A DNA stretch of 64,000 nucleotides from Bog-159 sp963818855 (GCA_963818855.1 CAWFUH010000003.1:186001-250000); one strand, 5' to 3'. Positions 52,124 through 61,473 are shown, counted from the first letter of the stretch. A program made the numbers and translations. The notes: a model not told the origin generated them from the sequence alone.

Positions 52124-52131
52124 CCAAAATC

Positions 52132-53579
52132 ATGAACCGTCCGTACGTCCGCCGCGCCTTCCACCTTCTCGGCGCGGTGGTCATCGTCGCTCTGGTCATC
52201 GCCTTCTACTTCCGCGTGGTCTCCGTCAACAACACCACCGTGGCCTTGACGCTGCTGCTCGTCATCTTCGGCATCTCCACAGCCTGGGGACTGCTGGAGG
52301 CCACCGTCGCTTCCGTGGCGGCCGTGCTCGGATTCAATTACTATTTCCTTCCGCCTGTAGGCACCTTCGAAGTGCAAGACCCTCAGAACTGGGTGGCGCT
52401 GACCGCGTTTCTGATCACTGCGGTCATGGCCAGCCAGCTCTCGGTGCGGGCTAAGCGCCGCACGCAGGAGGCCGTCAGCCGCCGCCGCGAAGTCGAAGGT
52501 CTGTATGCGCTGAGCCAAAGCCTGCTGCTCAGCGGCAGCGCCCGCACTGCCAGCCAGGACCTGGTCAGCCGCGTGGTAAAAATACTGGGCGTCACGCAAC
52601 GCCGCCTTCCACTCGCGGCTGAGTCCGAAACTTTCCGCTGGGGGCCGGACGATCCGCTGATTTCCGATGAACAACTGCAGGCCGACCGCGACGAACCCCT
52701 CATCGACCGCAGCCGCGGCCTCGCCATCGTTCCCGTCCGCCTGGGCGGTCAGGCGCTGGGCAATCTGGGGCTCAGCCGGACCTTTGCCCTCCGAAGAGGT
52801 CCTGAATGCCGTCGCCTACCTGGTCGCCATCGGCGATCGAACGCGCACGGGCGCTCGAAGAAGCCAGCCGCGCCGAAGCGGCGCGCCAGAGCGAAGTACT
52901 CAAATCCGCTTTGCTGGACGCGCTGGCGCACGATATTCAAGACGCCCCTGACATCCATTAAAGCCGCCATCACCAGCCTGCTCGGCCAGCCGCGCTCGGA
53001 TCCGGATCGCGAACTGATGACCATCATCCACGAAGAGGCCGACCGGCTGAACCGGCTGGTTGCGGAAGTCATCGAGATGGTGCGCATCGAAGCGGGTCAA
53101 CTGCATCTTGAAAAAGGCCCGCAGGATGTAGGCGAGATCATTGGCTCCACCGTCGCGGAACTGAAACCGCAGCTTCAGGATCGGCTTGTCGAAGTGCGGC
53201 TGCAGGATGACCTTCCCGTGGCGGATGCCGACTTCGACTTCGTCCGGCAGGCCTTGCGGCAATTGCTGGACAACGCGCTGAAATACTCGCCGCCCGGTTC
53301 ACCCCTGACGATTTCCGCGCGGGCGGGCGAGGGGCGCATCGTAATCAGCGTGGCCGATCGCGGAGCCGGCATCGACGAGCAGGAGCAATTGCGCATCTTC
53401 GACAAATTCTTCCGCGCGCGCGAGCATCGTTTCCGCGTGCCGGGCACCGGCATGGGACTGGCCATTGCCAAAGGGATCGTGGAAGCCCACGGCGGCAAAA
53501 TCTGGGTCACCAGCGAGCCGGGACAAGGTCCGTATTCAGTTTCTCGTTGCCTGTGTACCGTGGTCAAATGGTTCAGTGA
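52132..53579 (+). CDS. KdpD-like DUF4118 sensor kinase, four frameshifts
   Basis: From MNRPYVRRAFHLLGAV. Four membrane helices of the DUF4118 type (GISTAWGLLEATVASVAAV, GFNYYFLPPVGTF) are followed by a signal region, HisKA and HATPase_c (LLDNALKYSP, DRGAGIDEQ, GTGMGLAIAK). One-base insertions lie near 52777, 52835 and 52941, so the phosphoacceptor box LAHDIQTPLTS is out of frame in the long reading (WRTIFKTPLTS). A deletion near 53528 shifts the C-terminus; the restored end (VFSFSLPVYRGQMVQ) stops at 53579. No KdpD N-terminal domains. Its end overlaps the response-regulator start. Confidence 0.83.
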
Positions 53580-54293
53580 GCGCCGGAAAAATTCTGGTTG
53601 TGGACGACGACCCGCAGATCCGCCGCGTGATGCGGGCCACCCTGATCGGGCATAAGTACGAAGTCAGCGATGCCCGCAACGGCGAAGATGCGCTCAACCG
53701 GATCTCCGCCGAAATGCCGGACCTGGTGCTGCTGGATATGAACATGCCCGGCATAGGAGGACTGGAAACCTGCCAGCACCTGCGCTCGGGATCGGATGTG
53801 CCCATCATCATCCTTTCCGTGCGCAATAGCGAAAAAGATAAGGTGGCGGCGCTCGATGCGGGCGCCGACGATTACATCACCAAGCCTTTCGGCATGGAAG
53901 AACTGCTGGCGCGCATCCGCGCAGCTCTGCGGCGCGCGCCGACATCGCCGGAAAGCGGTCCGCACGCGGTGGCCACGGCGGACCTGCGAAATCGACTTCG
54001 ATACGCGGCGCGTGCACGTAAAAGGTAAAGAGAAGCGCCTCACGCCCAAAGAATTTGAGTTGCTGCGCTATCTCGTTTCGCAAGCCGGCAAGCCGGTGCC
54101 GCACCGTGAACTGCTGCAAGCCGTGTGGGGGCCGGACTATGGCGATGAACCCGAGTATCTGCGCGTCTTCATCAATCAGTTGCGCAAGAAGATCGAGCCG
54201 AATCCGGCAAAGCCGAAGTACATCATGACGGAGCCGTGGGTGGGTTATCGGTTCGCTGCGCCGGAGCAAGAGTTGCCGCCGTCGCCGGAATAA
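53576..54293 (+). CDS. KdpE-like winged-helix response regulator, one frameshift
   Basis: GTG start (SAGKILVVDDDPQIRRVM), overlapping the kinase stop by 4 bp. Receiver with LLDMNMPGIGG and ITKPFGMEEL. An extra base near 53987 shifts the frame; beyond it the OmpR-type winged helix reads EIDFDTRRVHVKGKEKRLTP and ends VGYRFAAPEQE. With the kinase it forms a two-component pair. No kdpFABC genes are in the window. Confidence 0.84.
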
Positions 54294-54296
54294 TCC

Positions 54297-54387
54297 GTGG
54301 GGCAGGACTCCAGTCCTGCGGTGGGTCTCCAGACCCGCCATGTGGCGGGACGTGGACGTCCCGAGCAGGTGTAGACGCCTGCCCCAC
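54297..54387 (+). repeat. Dispersed palindromic element (family A, copy 5, full)
   Basis: Ten-base outer inverted repeat GTGGGGCAGG/CCTGCCCCAC, with internal hairpins (CAGGACT/AGTCCTG; GGGTCT/AGACCC; GGGACG/CGTCCC). It occupies the whole space between the convergent regulator and hisA genes and could act as a bidirectional terminator. Confidence 0.9.
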
Positions 54388-54389
54388 AC

Positions 54390-55088
54390 CTACCGTGCCA
54401 GAGCCGCCAGATCTTCCAGGTTGAGCCGGCCGGTGTAGACGGCCATGCCGAGCGCGGCGTGCACGCTCATCGCCCGAAGCGCGCGCACTTCATCGAGCGT
54501 GGTGATGCCGCCGGCCGCGGTAATTTCCAGAGTCGTTGCGGCGCGCAGACGGCGAAACCAATCGAGATCGGTGCCCTGTAACATTCCTTCCTTATCCACG
54601 TAAGTGCACAGGAACCCCGCACAGTAAGGTTGTAACTCCGCCAGCACGTCTTCGGCACGCAATTCTGTGGATTCGCGCCAGCCCTTAACCACGATGCGGC
54701 CCTGTTTGGAATCGAGCGCGACGATGACGCGGTCTTTACCGATAGCCGCCGCCAGCTCCGCCAGAAACGGTCGGTTTACGCCTCCGGCAGCGAACGCCGC
54801 CGTGCCCACGATCACTTTGTGCGCGCCTTGATCGCGCAGCGCCCGCGCCCGCTCGACCGAGCGCACGCCGCCACCCACCCGCGCGCGGCAATGCGCGGCC
54901 ACCAGGCGCACGAGTTCGTCATTCGATCCGGCGCCCATCGCGGCATTCAGGTCGATCACCTGAATCTCGGGAAACGCGGCAAACCGGCGCAGCATCTCGA
55001 GCGGCGGCTCAGCTTCGAGCGCTTTCTCGCGGCCCTGTACGAGTTGCACCACTTTGCCGTCCATCAGGTCGATGCAAGGAAAAATCAT
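54390..55088 (-). CDS. hisA: ProFAR isomerase HisA
   Basis: 232 residues, (beta-alpha)8 barrel: MIFPCIDLMDGKVVQLVQG, VGGGVRSVERA, VIVALDSKQGRIVVKGW and TAAGGITTLDEVRAL. It isomerises ProFAR to PRFAR. The start codon shares one base with the hisF stop (TAATG). Last gene of the histidine operon. Confidence 0.94.
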   Translation of the reverse strand: MIFPCIDLMDGKVVQLVQGREKALEAEPPLEMLRRFAAFPEIQVIDLNAAMGAGSNDELVRLVAAHCRARVGGGVRSVERARALRDQGAHKVIVGTAAFAAGGVNRPFLAELAAAIGKDRVIVALDSKQGRIVVKGWRESTELRAEDVLAELQPYCAGFLCTYVDKEGMLQGTDLDWFRRLRAATTLEITAAGGITTLDEVRALRAMSVHAALGMAVYTGRLNLEDLAALAR

Positions 55089-55849
55089 TACACTTTGCGT
55101 ACCGGGATGCCGTGCCGGTCCAGGTGTTCCTTCAAGTCGCAGATGCGCAGCGTACCGTAGTGAAACACGGATGCCGCCAGCGCCGCATCGGCTTCGCCAT
55201 CCGTCAGCACGCGCAGGAAGTCGTCCGCCTTGCCCGCGCCTCCGGAGGCGATCACCGGGATATTGGTGGCGCGCGAAATGGCGCGTGTTAACTCGCAATC
55301 GAAGCCCTGTTGAACGCCGTCGGTATCCATGGAAGTGAGCAGCACTTCGCCCGCGCCTAAAGCCTCGCCGCGGGCCGCCCAAGCCACCGCATCCAGATCT
55401 TCCGCATCGCGGCCTCCGCGTGTGTAGACGGTCCACGCACCCGGCGCACGGCGCCGCGCGTCGATGGCCAGCACTACGGCCTGCGCGCCGAATTCCTGGC
55501 TCAACTCGCCGATCAGTTCGGGACGCCGCACGGCCGCGGTGTTGATCGAAACTTTGTCCGCTCCGGACAGCAGGATACCGCGCGCGTCGGCAACCGATCG
55601 GATGCCGCCACCCACCGCCAGGGGGATAAACACCTTGCGTGCGGTGCGCGCGACTACTCCGGCCATGATATCGCGCGCGTCACTCGAAGCCGTGATATCC
55701 AGGAAGACTAACTCGTCGGCGCCTTCCTGGTTGTAGCGATCGGCCAATTCGACTGGATCGCCGGCATCGCGCAGGTTGACGAAGTTGATACCCTTGACCA
55801 CGCGGCCACCCGTGACGTCGAGGCAGGGAATTATGCGCTTGGCCAGCAT
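55088..55849 (-). CDS. hisF: Imidazole glycerol phosphate synthase subunit HisF
   Basis: 253 residues. MLAKRIIPCLDVTGGRVVKGINF with catalytic Asp-11; second Asp in VVLAIDARRR; phosphate sites VGGGIRSVADA and IASGGAGKADDF. With HisH it makes IGP and AICAR from PRFAR and glutamine-derived ammonia. It follows hisH after nine bases. Confidence 0.95.
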   Translation of the reverse strand: MLAKRIIPCLDVTGGRVVKGINFVNLRDAGDPVELADRYNQEGADELVFLDITASSDARDIMAGVVARTARKVFIPLAVGGGIRSVADARGILLSGADKVSINTAAVRRPELIGELSQEFGAQAVVLAIDARRRAPGAWTVYTRGGRDAEDLDAVAWAARGEALGAGEVLLTSMDTDGVQQGFDCELTRAISRATNIPVIASGGAGKADDFLRVLTDGEADAALAASVFHYGTLRICDLKEHLDRHGIPVRKV

Positions 55850-55858
55850 CGGGTGAGG

Positions 55859-56455
55859 CTATTCCAACTCCACAAAATTCCGGACCAATCGCAATCCGGC
55901 CGGCCCGGACTTCTCCGGATGAAACTGCACCGCGAACGTATTACCCGATTCAAGCACGGCTGTGTAAGGTAACGAGTAAGTGCAAGTCGCAGCGGTCTCC
56001 GACATAGTGGGCACATAGTAACTATGCATAAATATGACAAACGTGCCTGGGTCGAGTCCAACCAGCAGGCGCGAACCGGGCCGCATTTCGATCTGGTTCC
56101 ATCCCATATGCGGCAGGCGTACGCCGTTGGGGAAGCGCCGCACGGCGCCCGCGAACAGTCCCAGGCCGCGCGCTGCGGGGGCCTCTTCGCTCGATTCAAA
56201 CAGCGCTTGCAATCCCAGACAGATGCCCAGAAACGGCACACCCGCGCGAATGCGTTCGATCAGCGCATCGCGCACCTGCATCTGGTCGAGCGCGCGCATC
56301 ATCTGGCCGAAGTGGCCCACGCCGGGCAGAATAATCTTCGGCGCGGCGCGCAGACCGGCCGCATCGTGCACGATCGTATATTCCGCGCCAATTTCGGCAA
56401 GCGTGTTGGCCACCGAACGCAAGTTGCCCGCCCCGTAATCCAGAACGGCAATCAT
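55859..56455 (-). CDS. hisH: Imidazole glycerol phosphate synthase glutaminase HisH
   Basis: 198 residues. MIAVLDYGAGNLRSVANTL, oxyanion/nucleophile motif GICLGLQALFE (Cys) and FHPEKSG (His-Glu). Class I glutaminase that feeds HisF. The start overlaps the hisB stop (ATGA). Confidence 0.94.
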   Translation of the reverse strand: MIAVLDYGAGNLRSVANTLAEIGAEYTIVHDAAGLRAAPKIILPGVGHFGQMMRALDQMQVRDALIERIRAGVPFLGICLGLQALFESSEEAPAARGLGLFAGAVRRFPNGVRLPHMGWNQIEMRPGSRLLVGLDPGTFVIFMHSYYVPTMSETAATCTYSLPYTAVLESGNTFAVQFHPEKSGPAGLRLVRNFVELE

Positions 56456-57039
56456 AGCAGTCCCTTCGTGGACGGCAGTTCGTCGCGCAGCCGCCTGTCG
56501 GTGGAACACGCATATTTCAAAGCGCGCGCGAAGCATTTGAAGATCGCTTCGATCTTGTGGTGGCTGGAGCGGCCATAGAGCACCCGCGCATGCAGGTTCG
56601 CGCCGGCGTGATTCACGAAGCCGCCGAAGAAATCCTCCACCAGTTCCGTTTGCAGATCGCCCACCAGGCGCACGCGCACCAGGTCGCGATAGACCAGGGC
56701 CGGTCGGCCGCCCAGGTCGAGCGCCACCACGGCAAGGGTCTCGTCCATGGGCAGCACGAAATAGCCGGCGCGGTTAATGCCGCGGCGGTCGCCCAGCGCC
56801 TTCGAAAACAACTGGCCGAGCACGATGCCCACGTCTTCCACGGTGTGATGCTGGTCCACATCCAGATCGCCCTTGGCGGCCAGTTGCAGATCGAAGCCGC
56901 CATGCTTCGAAAACAACTCCAGCATGTGATCGAAGAAGCGGATGCCGGTGGAGATATCGTACCGCCCGCGGCCTTCGATCTTGAGCGAACCGCGAATCTG
57001 TGTCTCTTTGGTGTCGCGTTGAATTTTGGCCGTGCGCAT
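56452..57039 (-). CDS. hisB: Imidazoleglycerol-phosphate dehydratase HisB
   Basis: 195 residues, single-domain form. Metal motifs FFDHMLELFSKHGGFD, DQHHTVEDVGIVLG and SSHHKIEAIFKCFARALK. No phosphatase domain is fused, so a separate histidinol-phosphate phosphatase is needed; the HAD gene just upstream is the candidate. One-base overlap with that gene (TGATG). Confidence 0.95.
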   Translation of the reverse strand: MRTAKIQRDTKETQIRGSLKIEGRGRYDISTGIRFFDHMLELFSKHGGFDLQLAAKGDLDVDQHHTVEDVGIVLGQLFSKALGDRRGINRAGYFVLPMDETLAVVALDLGGRPALVYRDLVRVRLVGDLQTELVEDFFGGFVNHAGANLHARVLYGRSSHHKIEAIFKCFARALKYACSTDRRLRDELPSTKGLL

Positions 57040-57716
57040 CAGCCGAGCACGCTTTCCAGTTGATTGATGTCATCCAGAATCGCGATCGCATTTTCGGCTT
57101 GGAACAGCCCGCATAATTCCGCGCGGCGCGGATTTTCGGGGGACGCGATACCGATGAACGGTACACCCGCCGCGCGTGCGCAGCGCGCATCATCCACCGT
57201 GTCCCCGATGTACCAAATCTGGCGGCCACCGGCTACGGCGGCGATCTTCAGCAGTCCTTCCGGCGCGGGCTTATGCGCGGTCACATCCTCCATGCCGATG
57301 ATAGGATCGAAGTGCAAGGAGGGCGCGCACCGCCGCAGCGTGACGTCGGCTTCCCAACGCATGCGCCCGGTGAAGATCGCCAAATCGAAGCGTGCGGCGA
57401 GCCGGTCGAACAGGCCCTCGCGCGCCATCCACCTTTCGCGCAGAATCAGGCCGCCCGAACCGTTGCCGTGAAACAGGTCCTGGAAATACTCCACCACGGA
57501 TTGAAACTCCACGGTTACGCCATGCTGTGCGATGATGTGATGCGACAGTTTCCAATCGTCGTTAAAGCCGCCCTGGTTCTTATAGTCCTGAATTTGCGCG
57601 TGCGTGAGTGACTCGCCGGTGAAGTGCGCGACGGTGCGCAGGATGGTTTCGCGGTACGAGTCAGTCACATCCACGAGCACGCCGTCCATGTCGAAAACGA
57701 TTAAGGGGCGAGCCAT
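57039..57716 (-). CDS. HAD hydrolase, candidate histidinol-phosphate phosphatase
   Basis: 225 residues from MARPLIVFDMDGVLVDVTDSY (GGAGGAG upstream). Motif I DMDGVL; motif II IFTGR; Lys in HKPAPEGL; motif III GDTVDDARCA. The position between hisC and hisB, with a 16-bp overlap into hisC, is the main argument for a histidine role. It belongs to HAD subfamily IA and resembles the type found beside hisC/hisB genes. Not proven. Confidence 0.85.
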   Translation of the reverse strand: MARPLIVFDMDGVLVDVTDSYRETILRTVAHFTGESLTHAQIQDYKNQGGFNDDWKLSHHIIAQHGVTVEFQSVVEYFQDLFHGNGSGGLILRERWMAREGLFDRLAARFDLAIFTGRMRWEADVTLRRCAPSLHFDPIIGMEDVTAHKPAPEGLLKIAAVAGGRQIWYIGDTVDDARCARAAGVPFIGIASPENPRRAELCGLFQAENAIAILDDINQLESVLG

Positions 57717-58798
57717 ATCTCCTCCAGCGCCGCGAGTAGCCGGCGTGTTTGCGCACGCGTACCCACGGTGATGCGCACGCAGCCGGGCGCTTCGTAACTG
57801 CGGTCGCGCACCAGGATACCGAGAGCCTGTAAGCGATCGCGAATCTCCAGCGCGCGGCGGCCGGCGCGGATCAGCACGAAATTCGCGGAACTCGGTACGT
57901 AGCCGATTGCGAGGCGCTCCAGGCCGGCGCACAACAGTTCGCGCGCGGCCAGCACTTCGGCCACATAAGTTTCCACGTAGGCCGTATCGCGAATCGCAGC
58001 CTGTGCCGCAAGCACGGCCAGCGTGTTTACGCTGTAGGGCGATTGCGCCTTGTGCAGGTATTGAATATTGGCCGCGTGCGAAAAAAGGCAGCCCAGCCGC
58101 ATCGCCGCCATGCCATAAACCTTGGAAAATGTCCGGCTCACAAACAAATTGCGAGAATGTTCAATCTGGCCCAGCGCGGTGACGCCGGAAAACTCAAAGT
58201 AAGCTTCATCGATGAAGACCACGGCCTTGCGCGCACGCTTGAGGATGCGCTCGATCGCCAGCAGCGACAGACCGGTGCCGGTGGGATTGTTCGGGTTCGC
58301 GATCAGCACGGCGCGCGTCTTCGGCGTGATGGCGTCCAGCACAGCGGCCAGTGGGAAATCCATCGCATCGCCTTCATAATCGATCTCGCGAATCGCCGCG
58401 CCCGCCACTTGTGCGTAAAACCGATACATGGCATAGGCGGGGCGCAGCAACAGCACTTCGTGCCCGTCATCGACGTATGTGTTGATGAACACCTGGATGG
58501 CTTCATCGGTTCCATTGGTGAAGACGAACTGGTCCGGCGCAACGCGGAAAAATTCGGCCAGCGCGGCTTTGGCCTCGCCATATTCGGGGTACACCGCGAG
58601 GCCGCCGGCATCCAGCCGCTGCTTGAGAAATTCGATCACGCGTGGCGAGCAGCCCACCGTGTTCTCGTTGAAATCGAGGCGCAGCTTATCTGTCCGCCCG
58701 GCGGTGGGTGGCGAGTAGGGCGCCATCTTGAGCACCGCTTCGCGCGGGCGGATGGCGCCTTTGGGGAGACGCGCGAGCTTAGCCTTTGGCGAGGTCAT
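57701..58798 (-). CDS. hisC: Histidinol-phosphate aminotransferase HisC
   Basis: 365 residues. RLDFNENTVGCSP, FTNGTDEAIQVF, NPNNPTGTGLSL, DEAYFEF and SRTFSKVYGMAAMRLG (PLP Lys). Transfers an amino group to imidazole acetol phosphate. Start overlaps the hisD stop by 4 bp. Confidence 0.93.
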   Translation of the reverse strand: MTSPKAKLARLPKGAIRPREAVLKMAPYSPPTAGRTDKLRLDFNENTVGCSPRVIEFLKQRLDAGGLAVYPEYGEAKAALAEFFRVAPDQFVFTNGTDEAIQVFINTYVDDGHEVLLLRPAYAMYRFYAQVAGAAIREIDYEGDAMDFPLAAVLDAITPKTRAVLIANPNNPTGTGLSLLAIERILKRARKAVVFIDEAYFEFSGVTALGQIEHSRNLFVSRTFSKVYGMAAMRLGCLFSHAANIQYLHKAQSPYSVNTLAVLAAQAAIRDTAYVETYVAEVLAARELLCAGLERLAIGYVPSSANFVLIRAGRRALEIRDRLQALGILVRDRSYEAPGCVRITVGTRAQTRRLLAALEEIWLAP

Positions 58799-60033
58799 AA
58801 GCGCGCCTCGACGGAGCGCGCGTGGGCTTCCAGTCCTTCCGCGCGCGCCAGCGTGGTTATCGTCGGAGCCAGCGCGGCCAGCGCATCGCGGCTTAAGCGC
58901 TGCACCGAAATGACTTTCAGATAGTCCGTCACCGCAAGGCCGCCGCGCAAGCGCGCCACGCCACTGGTTGGCAACACGTGATTGGGTCCCGATGCGTAAT
59001 CGCCGGCCGCCTCCGTACTGAATGGACCGATGAAAATACTGCCGGCATGCTGTACGCGCGTGAGCAAGCTTTCGTCCGGGATGCTCAAGTGCTCAGGCGC
59101 GAAGCGATTCGAAAGTTCGACGGCTTCTTCGAGCGAGCGCACCACAATAATGACGCTGTTGCGCTGGATCGCTTTGCGCGCGACCGCCGCGGTTGGCAGA
59201 TCCGTAAGCTGCCGCTCAATCTCCTTAGCGACCGCATTAGCCAGCCGCTGCGAAGACGTCAACAAAATAGCCGCGGCATCTGTGTCGTGCTCGGCCTGTG
59301 CCAGCATATCGGCCGCCAGATGGCGCGGGTTGCCGTCAGCCGAGATAATCAGGATCTCCGTAGGTCCGGCGACGAAATCGATGCCCACATCGCCCGCCAG
59401 CAGTTTCTTGGAAGCGGCCACGTAGATGTTGCCCGGGCCAACGATGCGATCGGCGCGCAGCACGGTGCGCGTGCCGTAGGCGAAAGCCGCGATGGCTTGC
59501 GCGCCACCCATTTGGTAGACGCGCCGTACGCCCAACAGGTGCGCGGTACCCAGGATCTCGTGCACAGGCCGCGGGCAGGCCACGCATATATTGGGCACGC
59601 CGGCGACCTGTGCCGGAATCACTGTCATCATCAGCGTGGAAGGCAGAGGATAGCGGCCCGCGGGAATATAAGCGCCGATGGTTTCGAGCGGGCGGATCAC
59701 CTGCCCAAGTTCCAACCCGGGATGCGTTTCGCGCAGCGATTCCGCGGGAAGTTGCATTTCGGCGAAAGCGCGAATATTGGCGGCAGCCGTGGCGACCGCG
59801 GCGCGGAACTCGTTTGACAGGCCGGCCGAAGCGCTCTCCAGATCGGATTCGGGAACCGCCACCGATTTGCGGTCGAGCGCATCGAACTGGCGAGCGTATT
59901 CGACCAACGCCCGATCGCCGCGCGCGCGCACAGCATCGAGGATCGGGCGCACCACCGCCTCGGCTGCAGCGAGCCGCGCCCTGCGCCGGCTGAGTATACT
60001 CGGCATTGCGGTGGAGCGCAGAATGCGGATCAT
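58795..60033 (-). CDS. hisD: Histidinol dehydrogenase HisD
   Basis: 412 residues. VIRPLETIGAYIPAGRYPLPST, GAQAIAAFAYGT, DFVAGPTEIL, LAQAEHDTDA and GPNHVLPTSGVARLRGGLAV (zinc and catalytic His). Two-step NAD-dependent oxidation of histidinol to histidine. Confidence 0.95.
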   Translation of the reverse strand: MIRILRSTAMPSILSRRRARLAAAEAVVRPILDAVRARGDRALVEYARQFDALDRKSVAVPESDLESASAGLSNEFRAAVATAAANIRAFAEMQLPAESLRETHPGLELGQVIRPLETIGAYIPAGRYPLPSTLMMTVIPAQVAGVPNICVACPRPVHEILGTAHLLGVRRVYQMGGAQAIAAFAYGTRTVLRADRIVGPGNIYVAASKKLLAGDVGIDFVAGPTEILIISADGNPRHLAADMLAQAEHDTDAAAILLTSSQRLANAVAKEIERQLTDLPTAAVARKAIQRNSVIIVVRSLEEAVELSNRFAPEHLSIPDESLLTRVQHAGSIFIGPFSTEAAGDYASGPNHVLPTSGVARLRGGLAVTDYLKVISVQRLSRDALAALAPTITTLARAEGLEAHARSVEARL

Positions 60034-60076
60034 GGCTTCCGACTTCTGACTCCTGACTTCTGTCTCCCGGCTTTCT

Positions 60077-60946
60077 TCATAGCACGATCTTGTTCAGCGG
60101 ATACTCCACAATCCCCTGGGCCCCCGCTTGCTTCAGACGCGGTATGATATCGCGCACGGTGGATTCATCCAGAATCGTGTTCACCGCCAGCCATTCCTCA
60201 TCGCTCAAGTGCGAGATCGTCGGCCGCTTCAGCGCGGGCAGCACATCCAGCACGGCGCGCAGATCGTTCTGGTGGACATTCAGCATCAGTCCGACTTTGC
60301 CCAGCGCGTTGATGGCGCCTTCGAGCAGCATGCGCATATCTTCCAGTTTGCGGCGCTTCCAGGCGTCCTGCCACGATTCCCGGTTGGCAATAAGCTGCGT
60401 GTTGGACTCCATGATGGTGTCAATGATCTTCAGCTTATTAGCGCGCAGTGAAGAGCCGGTCTCAGTGACTTCGACGATGGCATCGCACAGCACCGGCGGC
60501 TTCACCTCCGTCGCGCCCCAACTGAATTCCACGCGCGCGGTCACGCCGTTCTGCGCCAGGTAGCGTTTGGTGGTGGCCACCAGTTCGGTGGCGATGACCT
60601 TGCCCTGCAGGTCGGCGACCGACTGCAGGCCCGACGACTCGGGCACCGCCAGCACCCAGCGCACCTTGCCGAAGCTTTGCTTCGAGTAAACCAAATCGGC
60701 AACAGCCTCCACGTGCGCTTCGGTTTCGGCGACCCAGTCGCGGCCCGTGAGCCCCGCATCCAAAATGCCGTCTTCTACATAGCGCGCCATCTCCTGCGCG
60801 CGGATCAACATGCACTCTATTTCGGGATCGTCGATGGATGGAAAATACGACCGGCTGCTGGTGGTGATGACGTAGCCCGCGCGGCGAAACAGCTCGATGG
60901 TGGCATTCTCCAGGCTGCCCTTTGGAATGCCGAGCTTCAGCTTCAT
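60077..60946 (-). CDS. hisG: ATP phosphoribosyltransferase HisG (long form)
   Basis: 289 residues from MKLKLGIPKGSLENATIELF. Catalytic domain ends about residue 210; a C-terminal ACT-like regulatory part follows (NALGKVGLMLNVHQNDLRAVLD), so this is the long form that works without HisZ and is feedback-inhibited by histidine. Start overlaps the hisI stop (ATGA). Confidence 0.95.
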   Translation of the reverse strand: MKLKLGIPKGSLENATIELFRRAGYVITTSSRSYFPSIDDPEIECMLIRAQEMARYVEDGILDAGLTGRDWVAETEAHVEAVADLVYSKQSFGKVRWVLAVPESSGLQSVADLQGKVIATELVATTKRYLAQNGVTARVEFSWGATEVKPPVLCDAIVEVTETGSSLRANKLKIIDTIMESNTQLIANRESWQDAWKRRKLEDMRMLLEGAINALGKVGLMLNVHQNDLRAVLDVLPALKRPTISHLSDEEWLAVNTILDESTVRDIIPRLKQAGAQGIVEYPLNKIVL

Positions 60947-61323
60947 CGCTGGCTCCCGTAGACCGCGGCCGGATCGTAGGCTCGCGGTTCCGAAACAACC
61001 CACTTCCCGTCTTCGAGGCGGCGATAGAAGCAGCTCTGGTAGCCGTTGTGGCATACGCCCGGCCCTTGCGGTTCGACGCGCAGCAGGAGCGCGTCCTGAT
61101 CGCAATCGGTGGAGATCTCCTTGACCACCAGACGGTGGCCGGAGGTTTCTCCCTTCACCCACAGCTTCCGGCGCGAACGGCTATAGAAGGTGGCGAAACC
61201 GGTCTCGACGGTGCGGCGGTACGCGTCGCCGTTCATGTAGCCAACCATCAGGACACGGCCGGAGTTGTAATCCTGGATGACTGCCGCGATCAGACCGTCG
61301 CACTTCGAAAAATCCAGATGCAT
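60943..61323 (-). CDS. hisI: Phosphoribosyl-AMP cyclohydrolase HisI
   Basis: 126 residues from MHLDFSKCDGLIAAVIQD. VGYMNGDAYRRTVETGFATFYSRSRRKLWVKGETSG, CDQDALLLRVEPQGPGVCH and NGYQSCFYRR (zinc Cys). No HisE domain is fused; hisE is not in the window. First structural gene of the operon, starting 13 bases after an intrinsic terminator in the leader. Confidence 0.94.
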   Translation of the reverse strand: MHLDFSKCDGLIAAVIQDYNSGRVLMVGYMNGDAYRRTVETGFATFYSRSRRKLWVKGETSGHRLVVKEISTDCDQDALLLRVEPQGPGVCHNGYQSCFYRRLEDGKWVVSEPRAYDPAAVYGSQR

Positions 61324-61335
61324 GCGAATGGCAAC

Positions 61336-61373
61336 AAAAAACCCGCCGGGGGCCTGAGGGCTTCCGCGGCGGG
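61336..61373 (-). terminator. Attenuator terminator in the his leader
   Basis: On the minus strand CCCGCCG (61373-61367) pairs with CGGCGGG (61348-61342), with a GC-rich loop and a run of six Ts (61341-61336). It lies directly before hisI, so it can end transcription before the operon. Confidence 0.85.
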
Positions 61374-61402
61374 CGTCCTTTCTTTTTTCGATATGGGTCG
61401 AA

Positions 61403-61465
61403 TCAGTGGAGCGCCCGCCACGCGTGAGTTTGGCTGTGATGATGATGCCGGGCGGCAGGGAGCAT
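61403..61465 (-). CDS. hisL: Histidine operon leader peptide
   Basis: A 20-codon frame reads MLPAARHHHHSQTHAWRALH and stops. Six of twenty residues are histidine, four consecutive. Just after the His codons, GGCGGGCG (61419-61412) is the exact complement of CGCCCGCC in the terminator's 5' arm (61375-61368), the layout of a classical ribosome-stalling attenuator. A TATAAT is eight bases upstream of the ATG. Confidence 0.85.
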   Translation of the reverse strand: MLPAARHHHHSQTHAWRALH

Positions 61466-61473
61466 AAACGAGA

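Noticed and set aside
52667..52951. Separate small gene within the sensor kinase
   Set aside because: Residues GPLPSEEVLNAVAYLVAIG belong to the kinase signal region, displaced by two nearby insertions.
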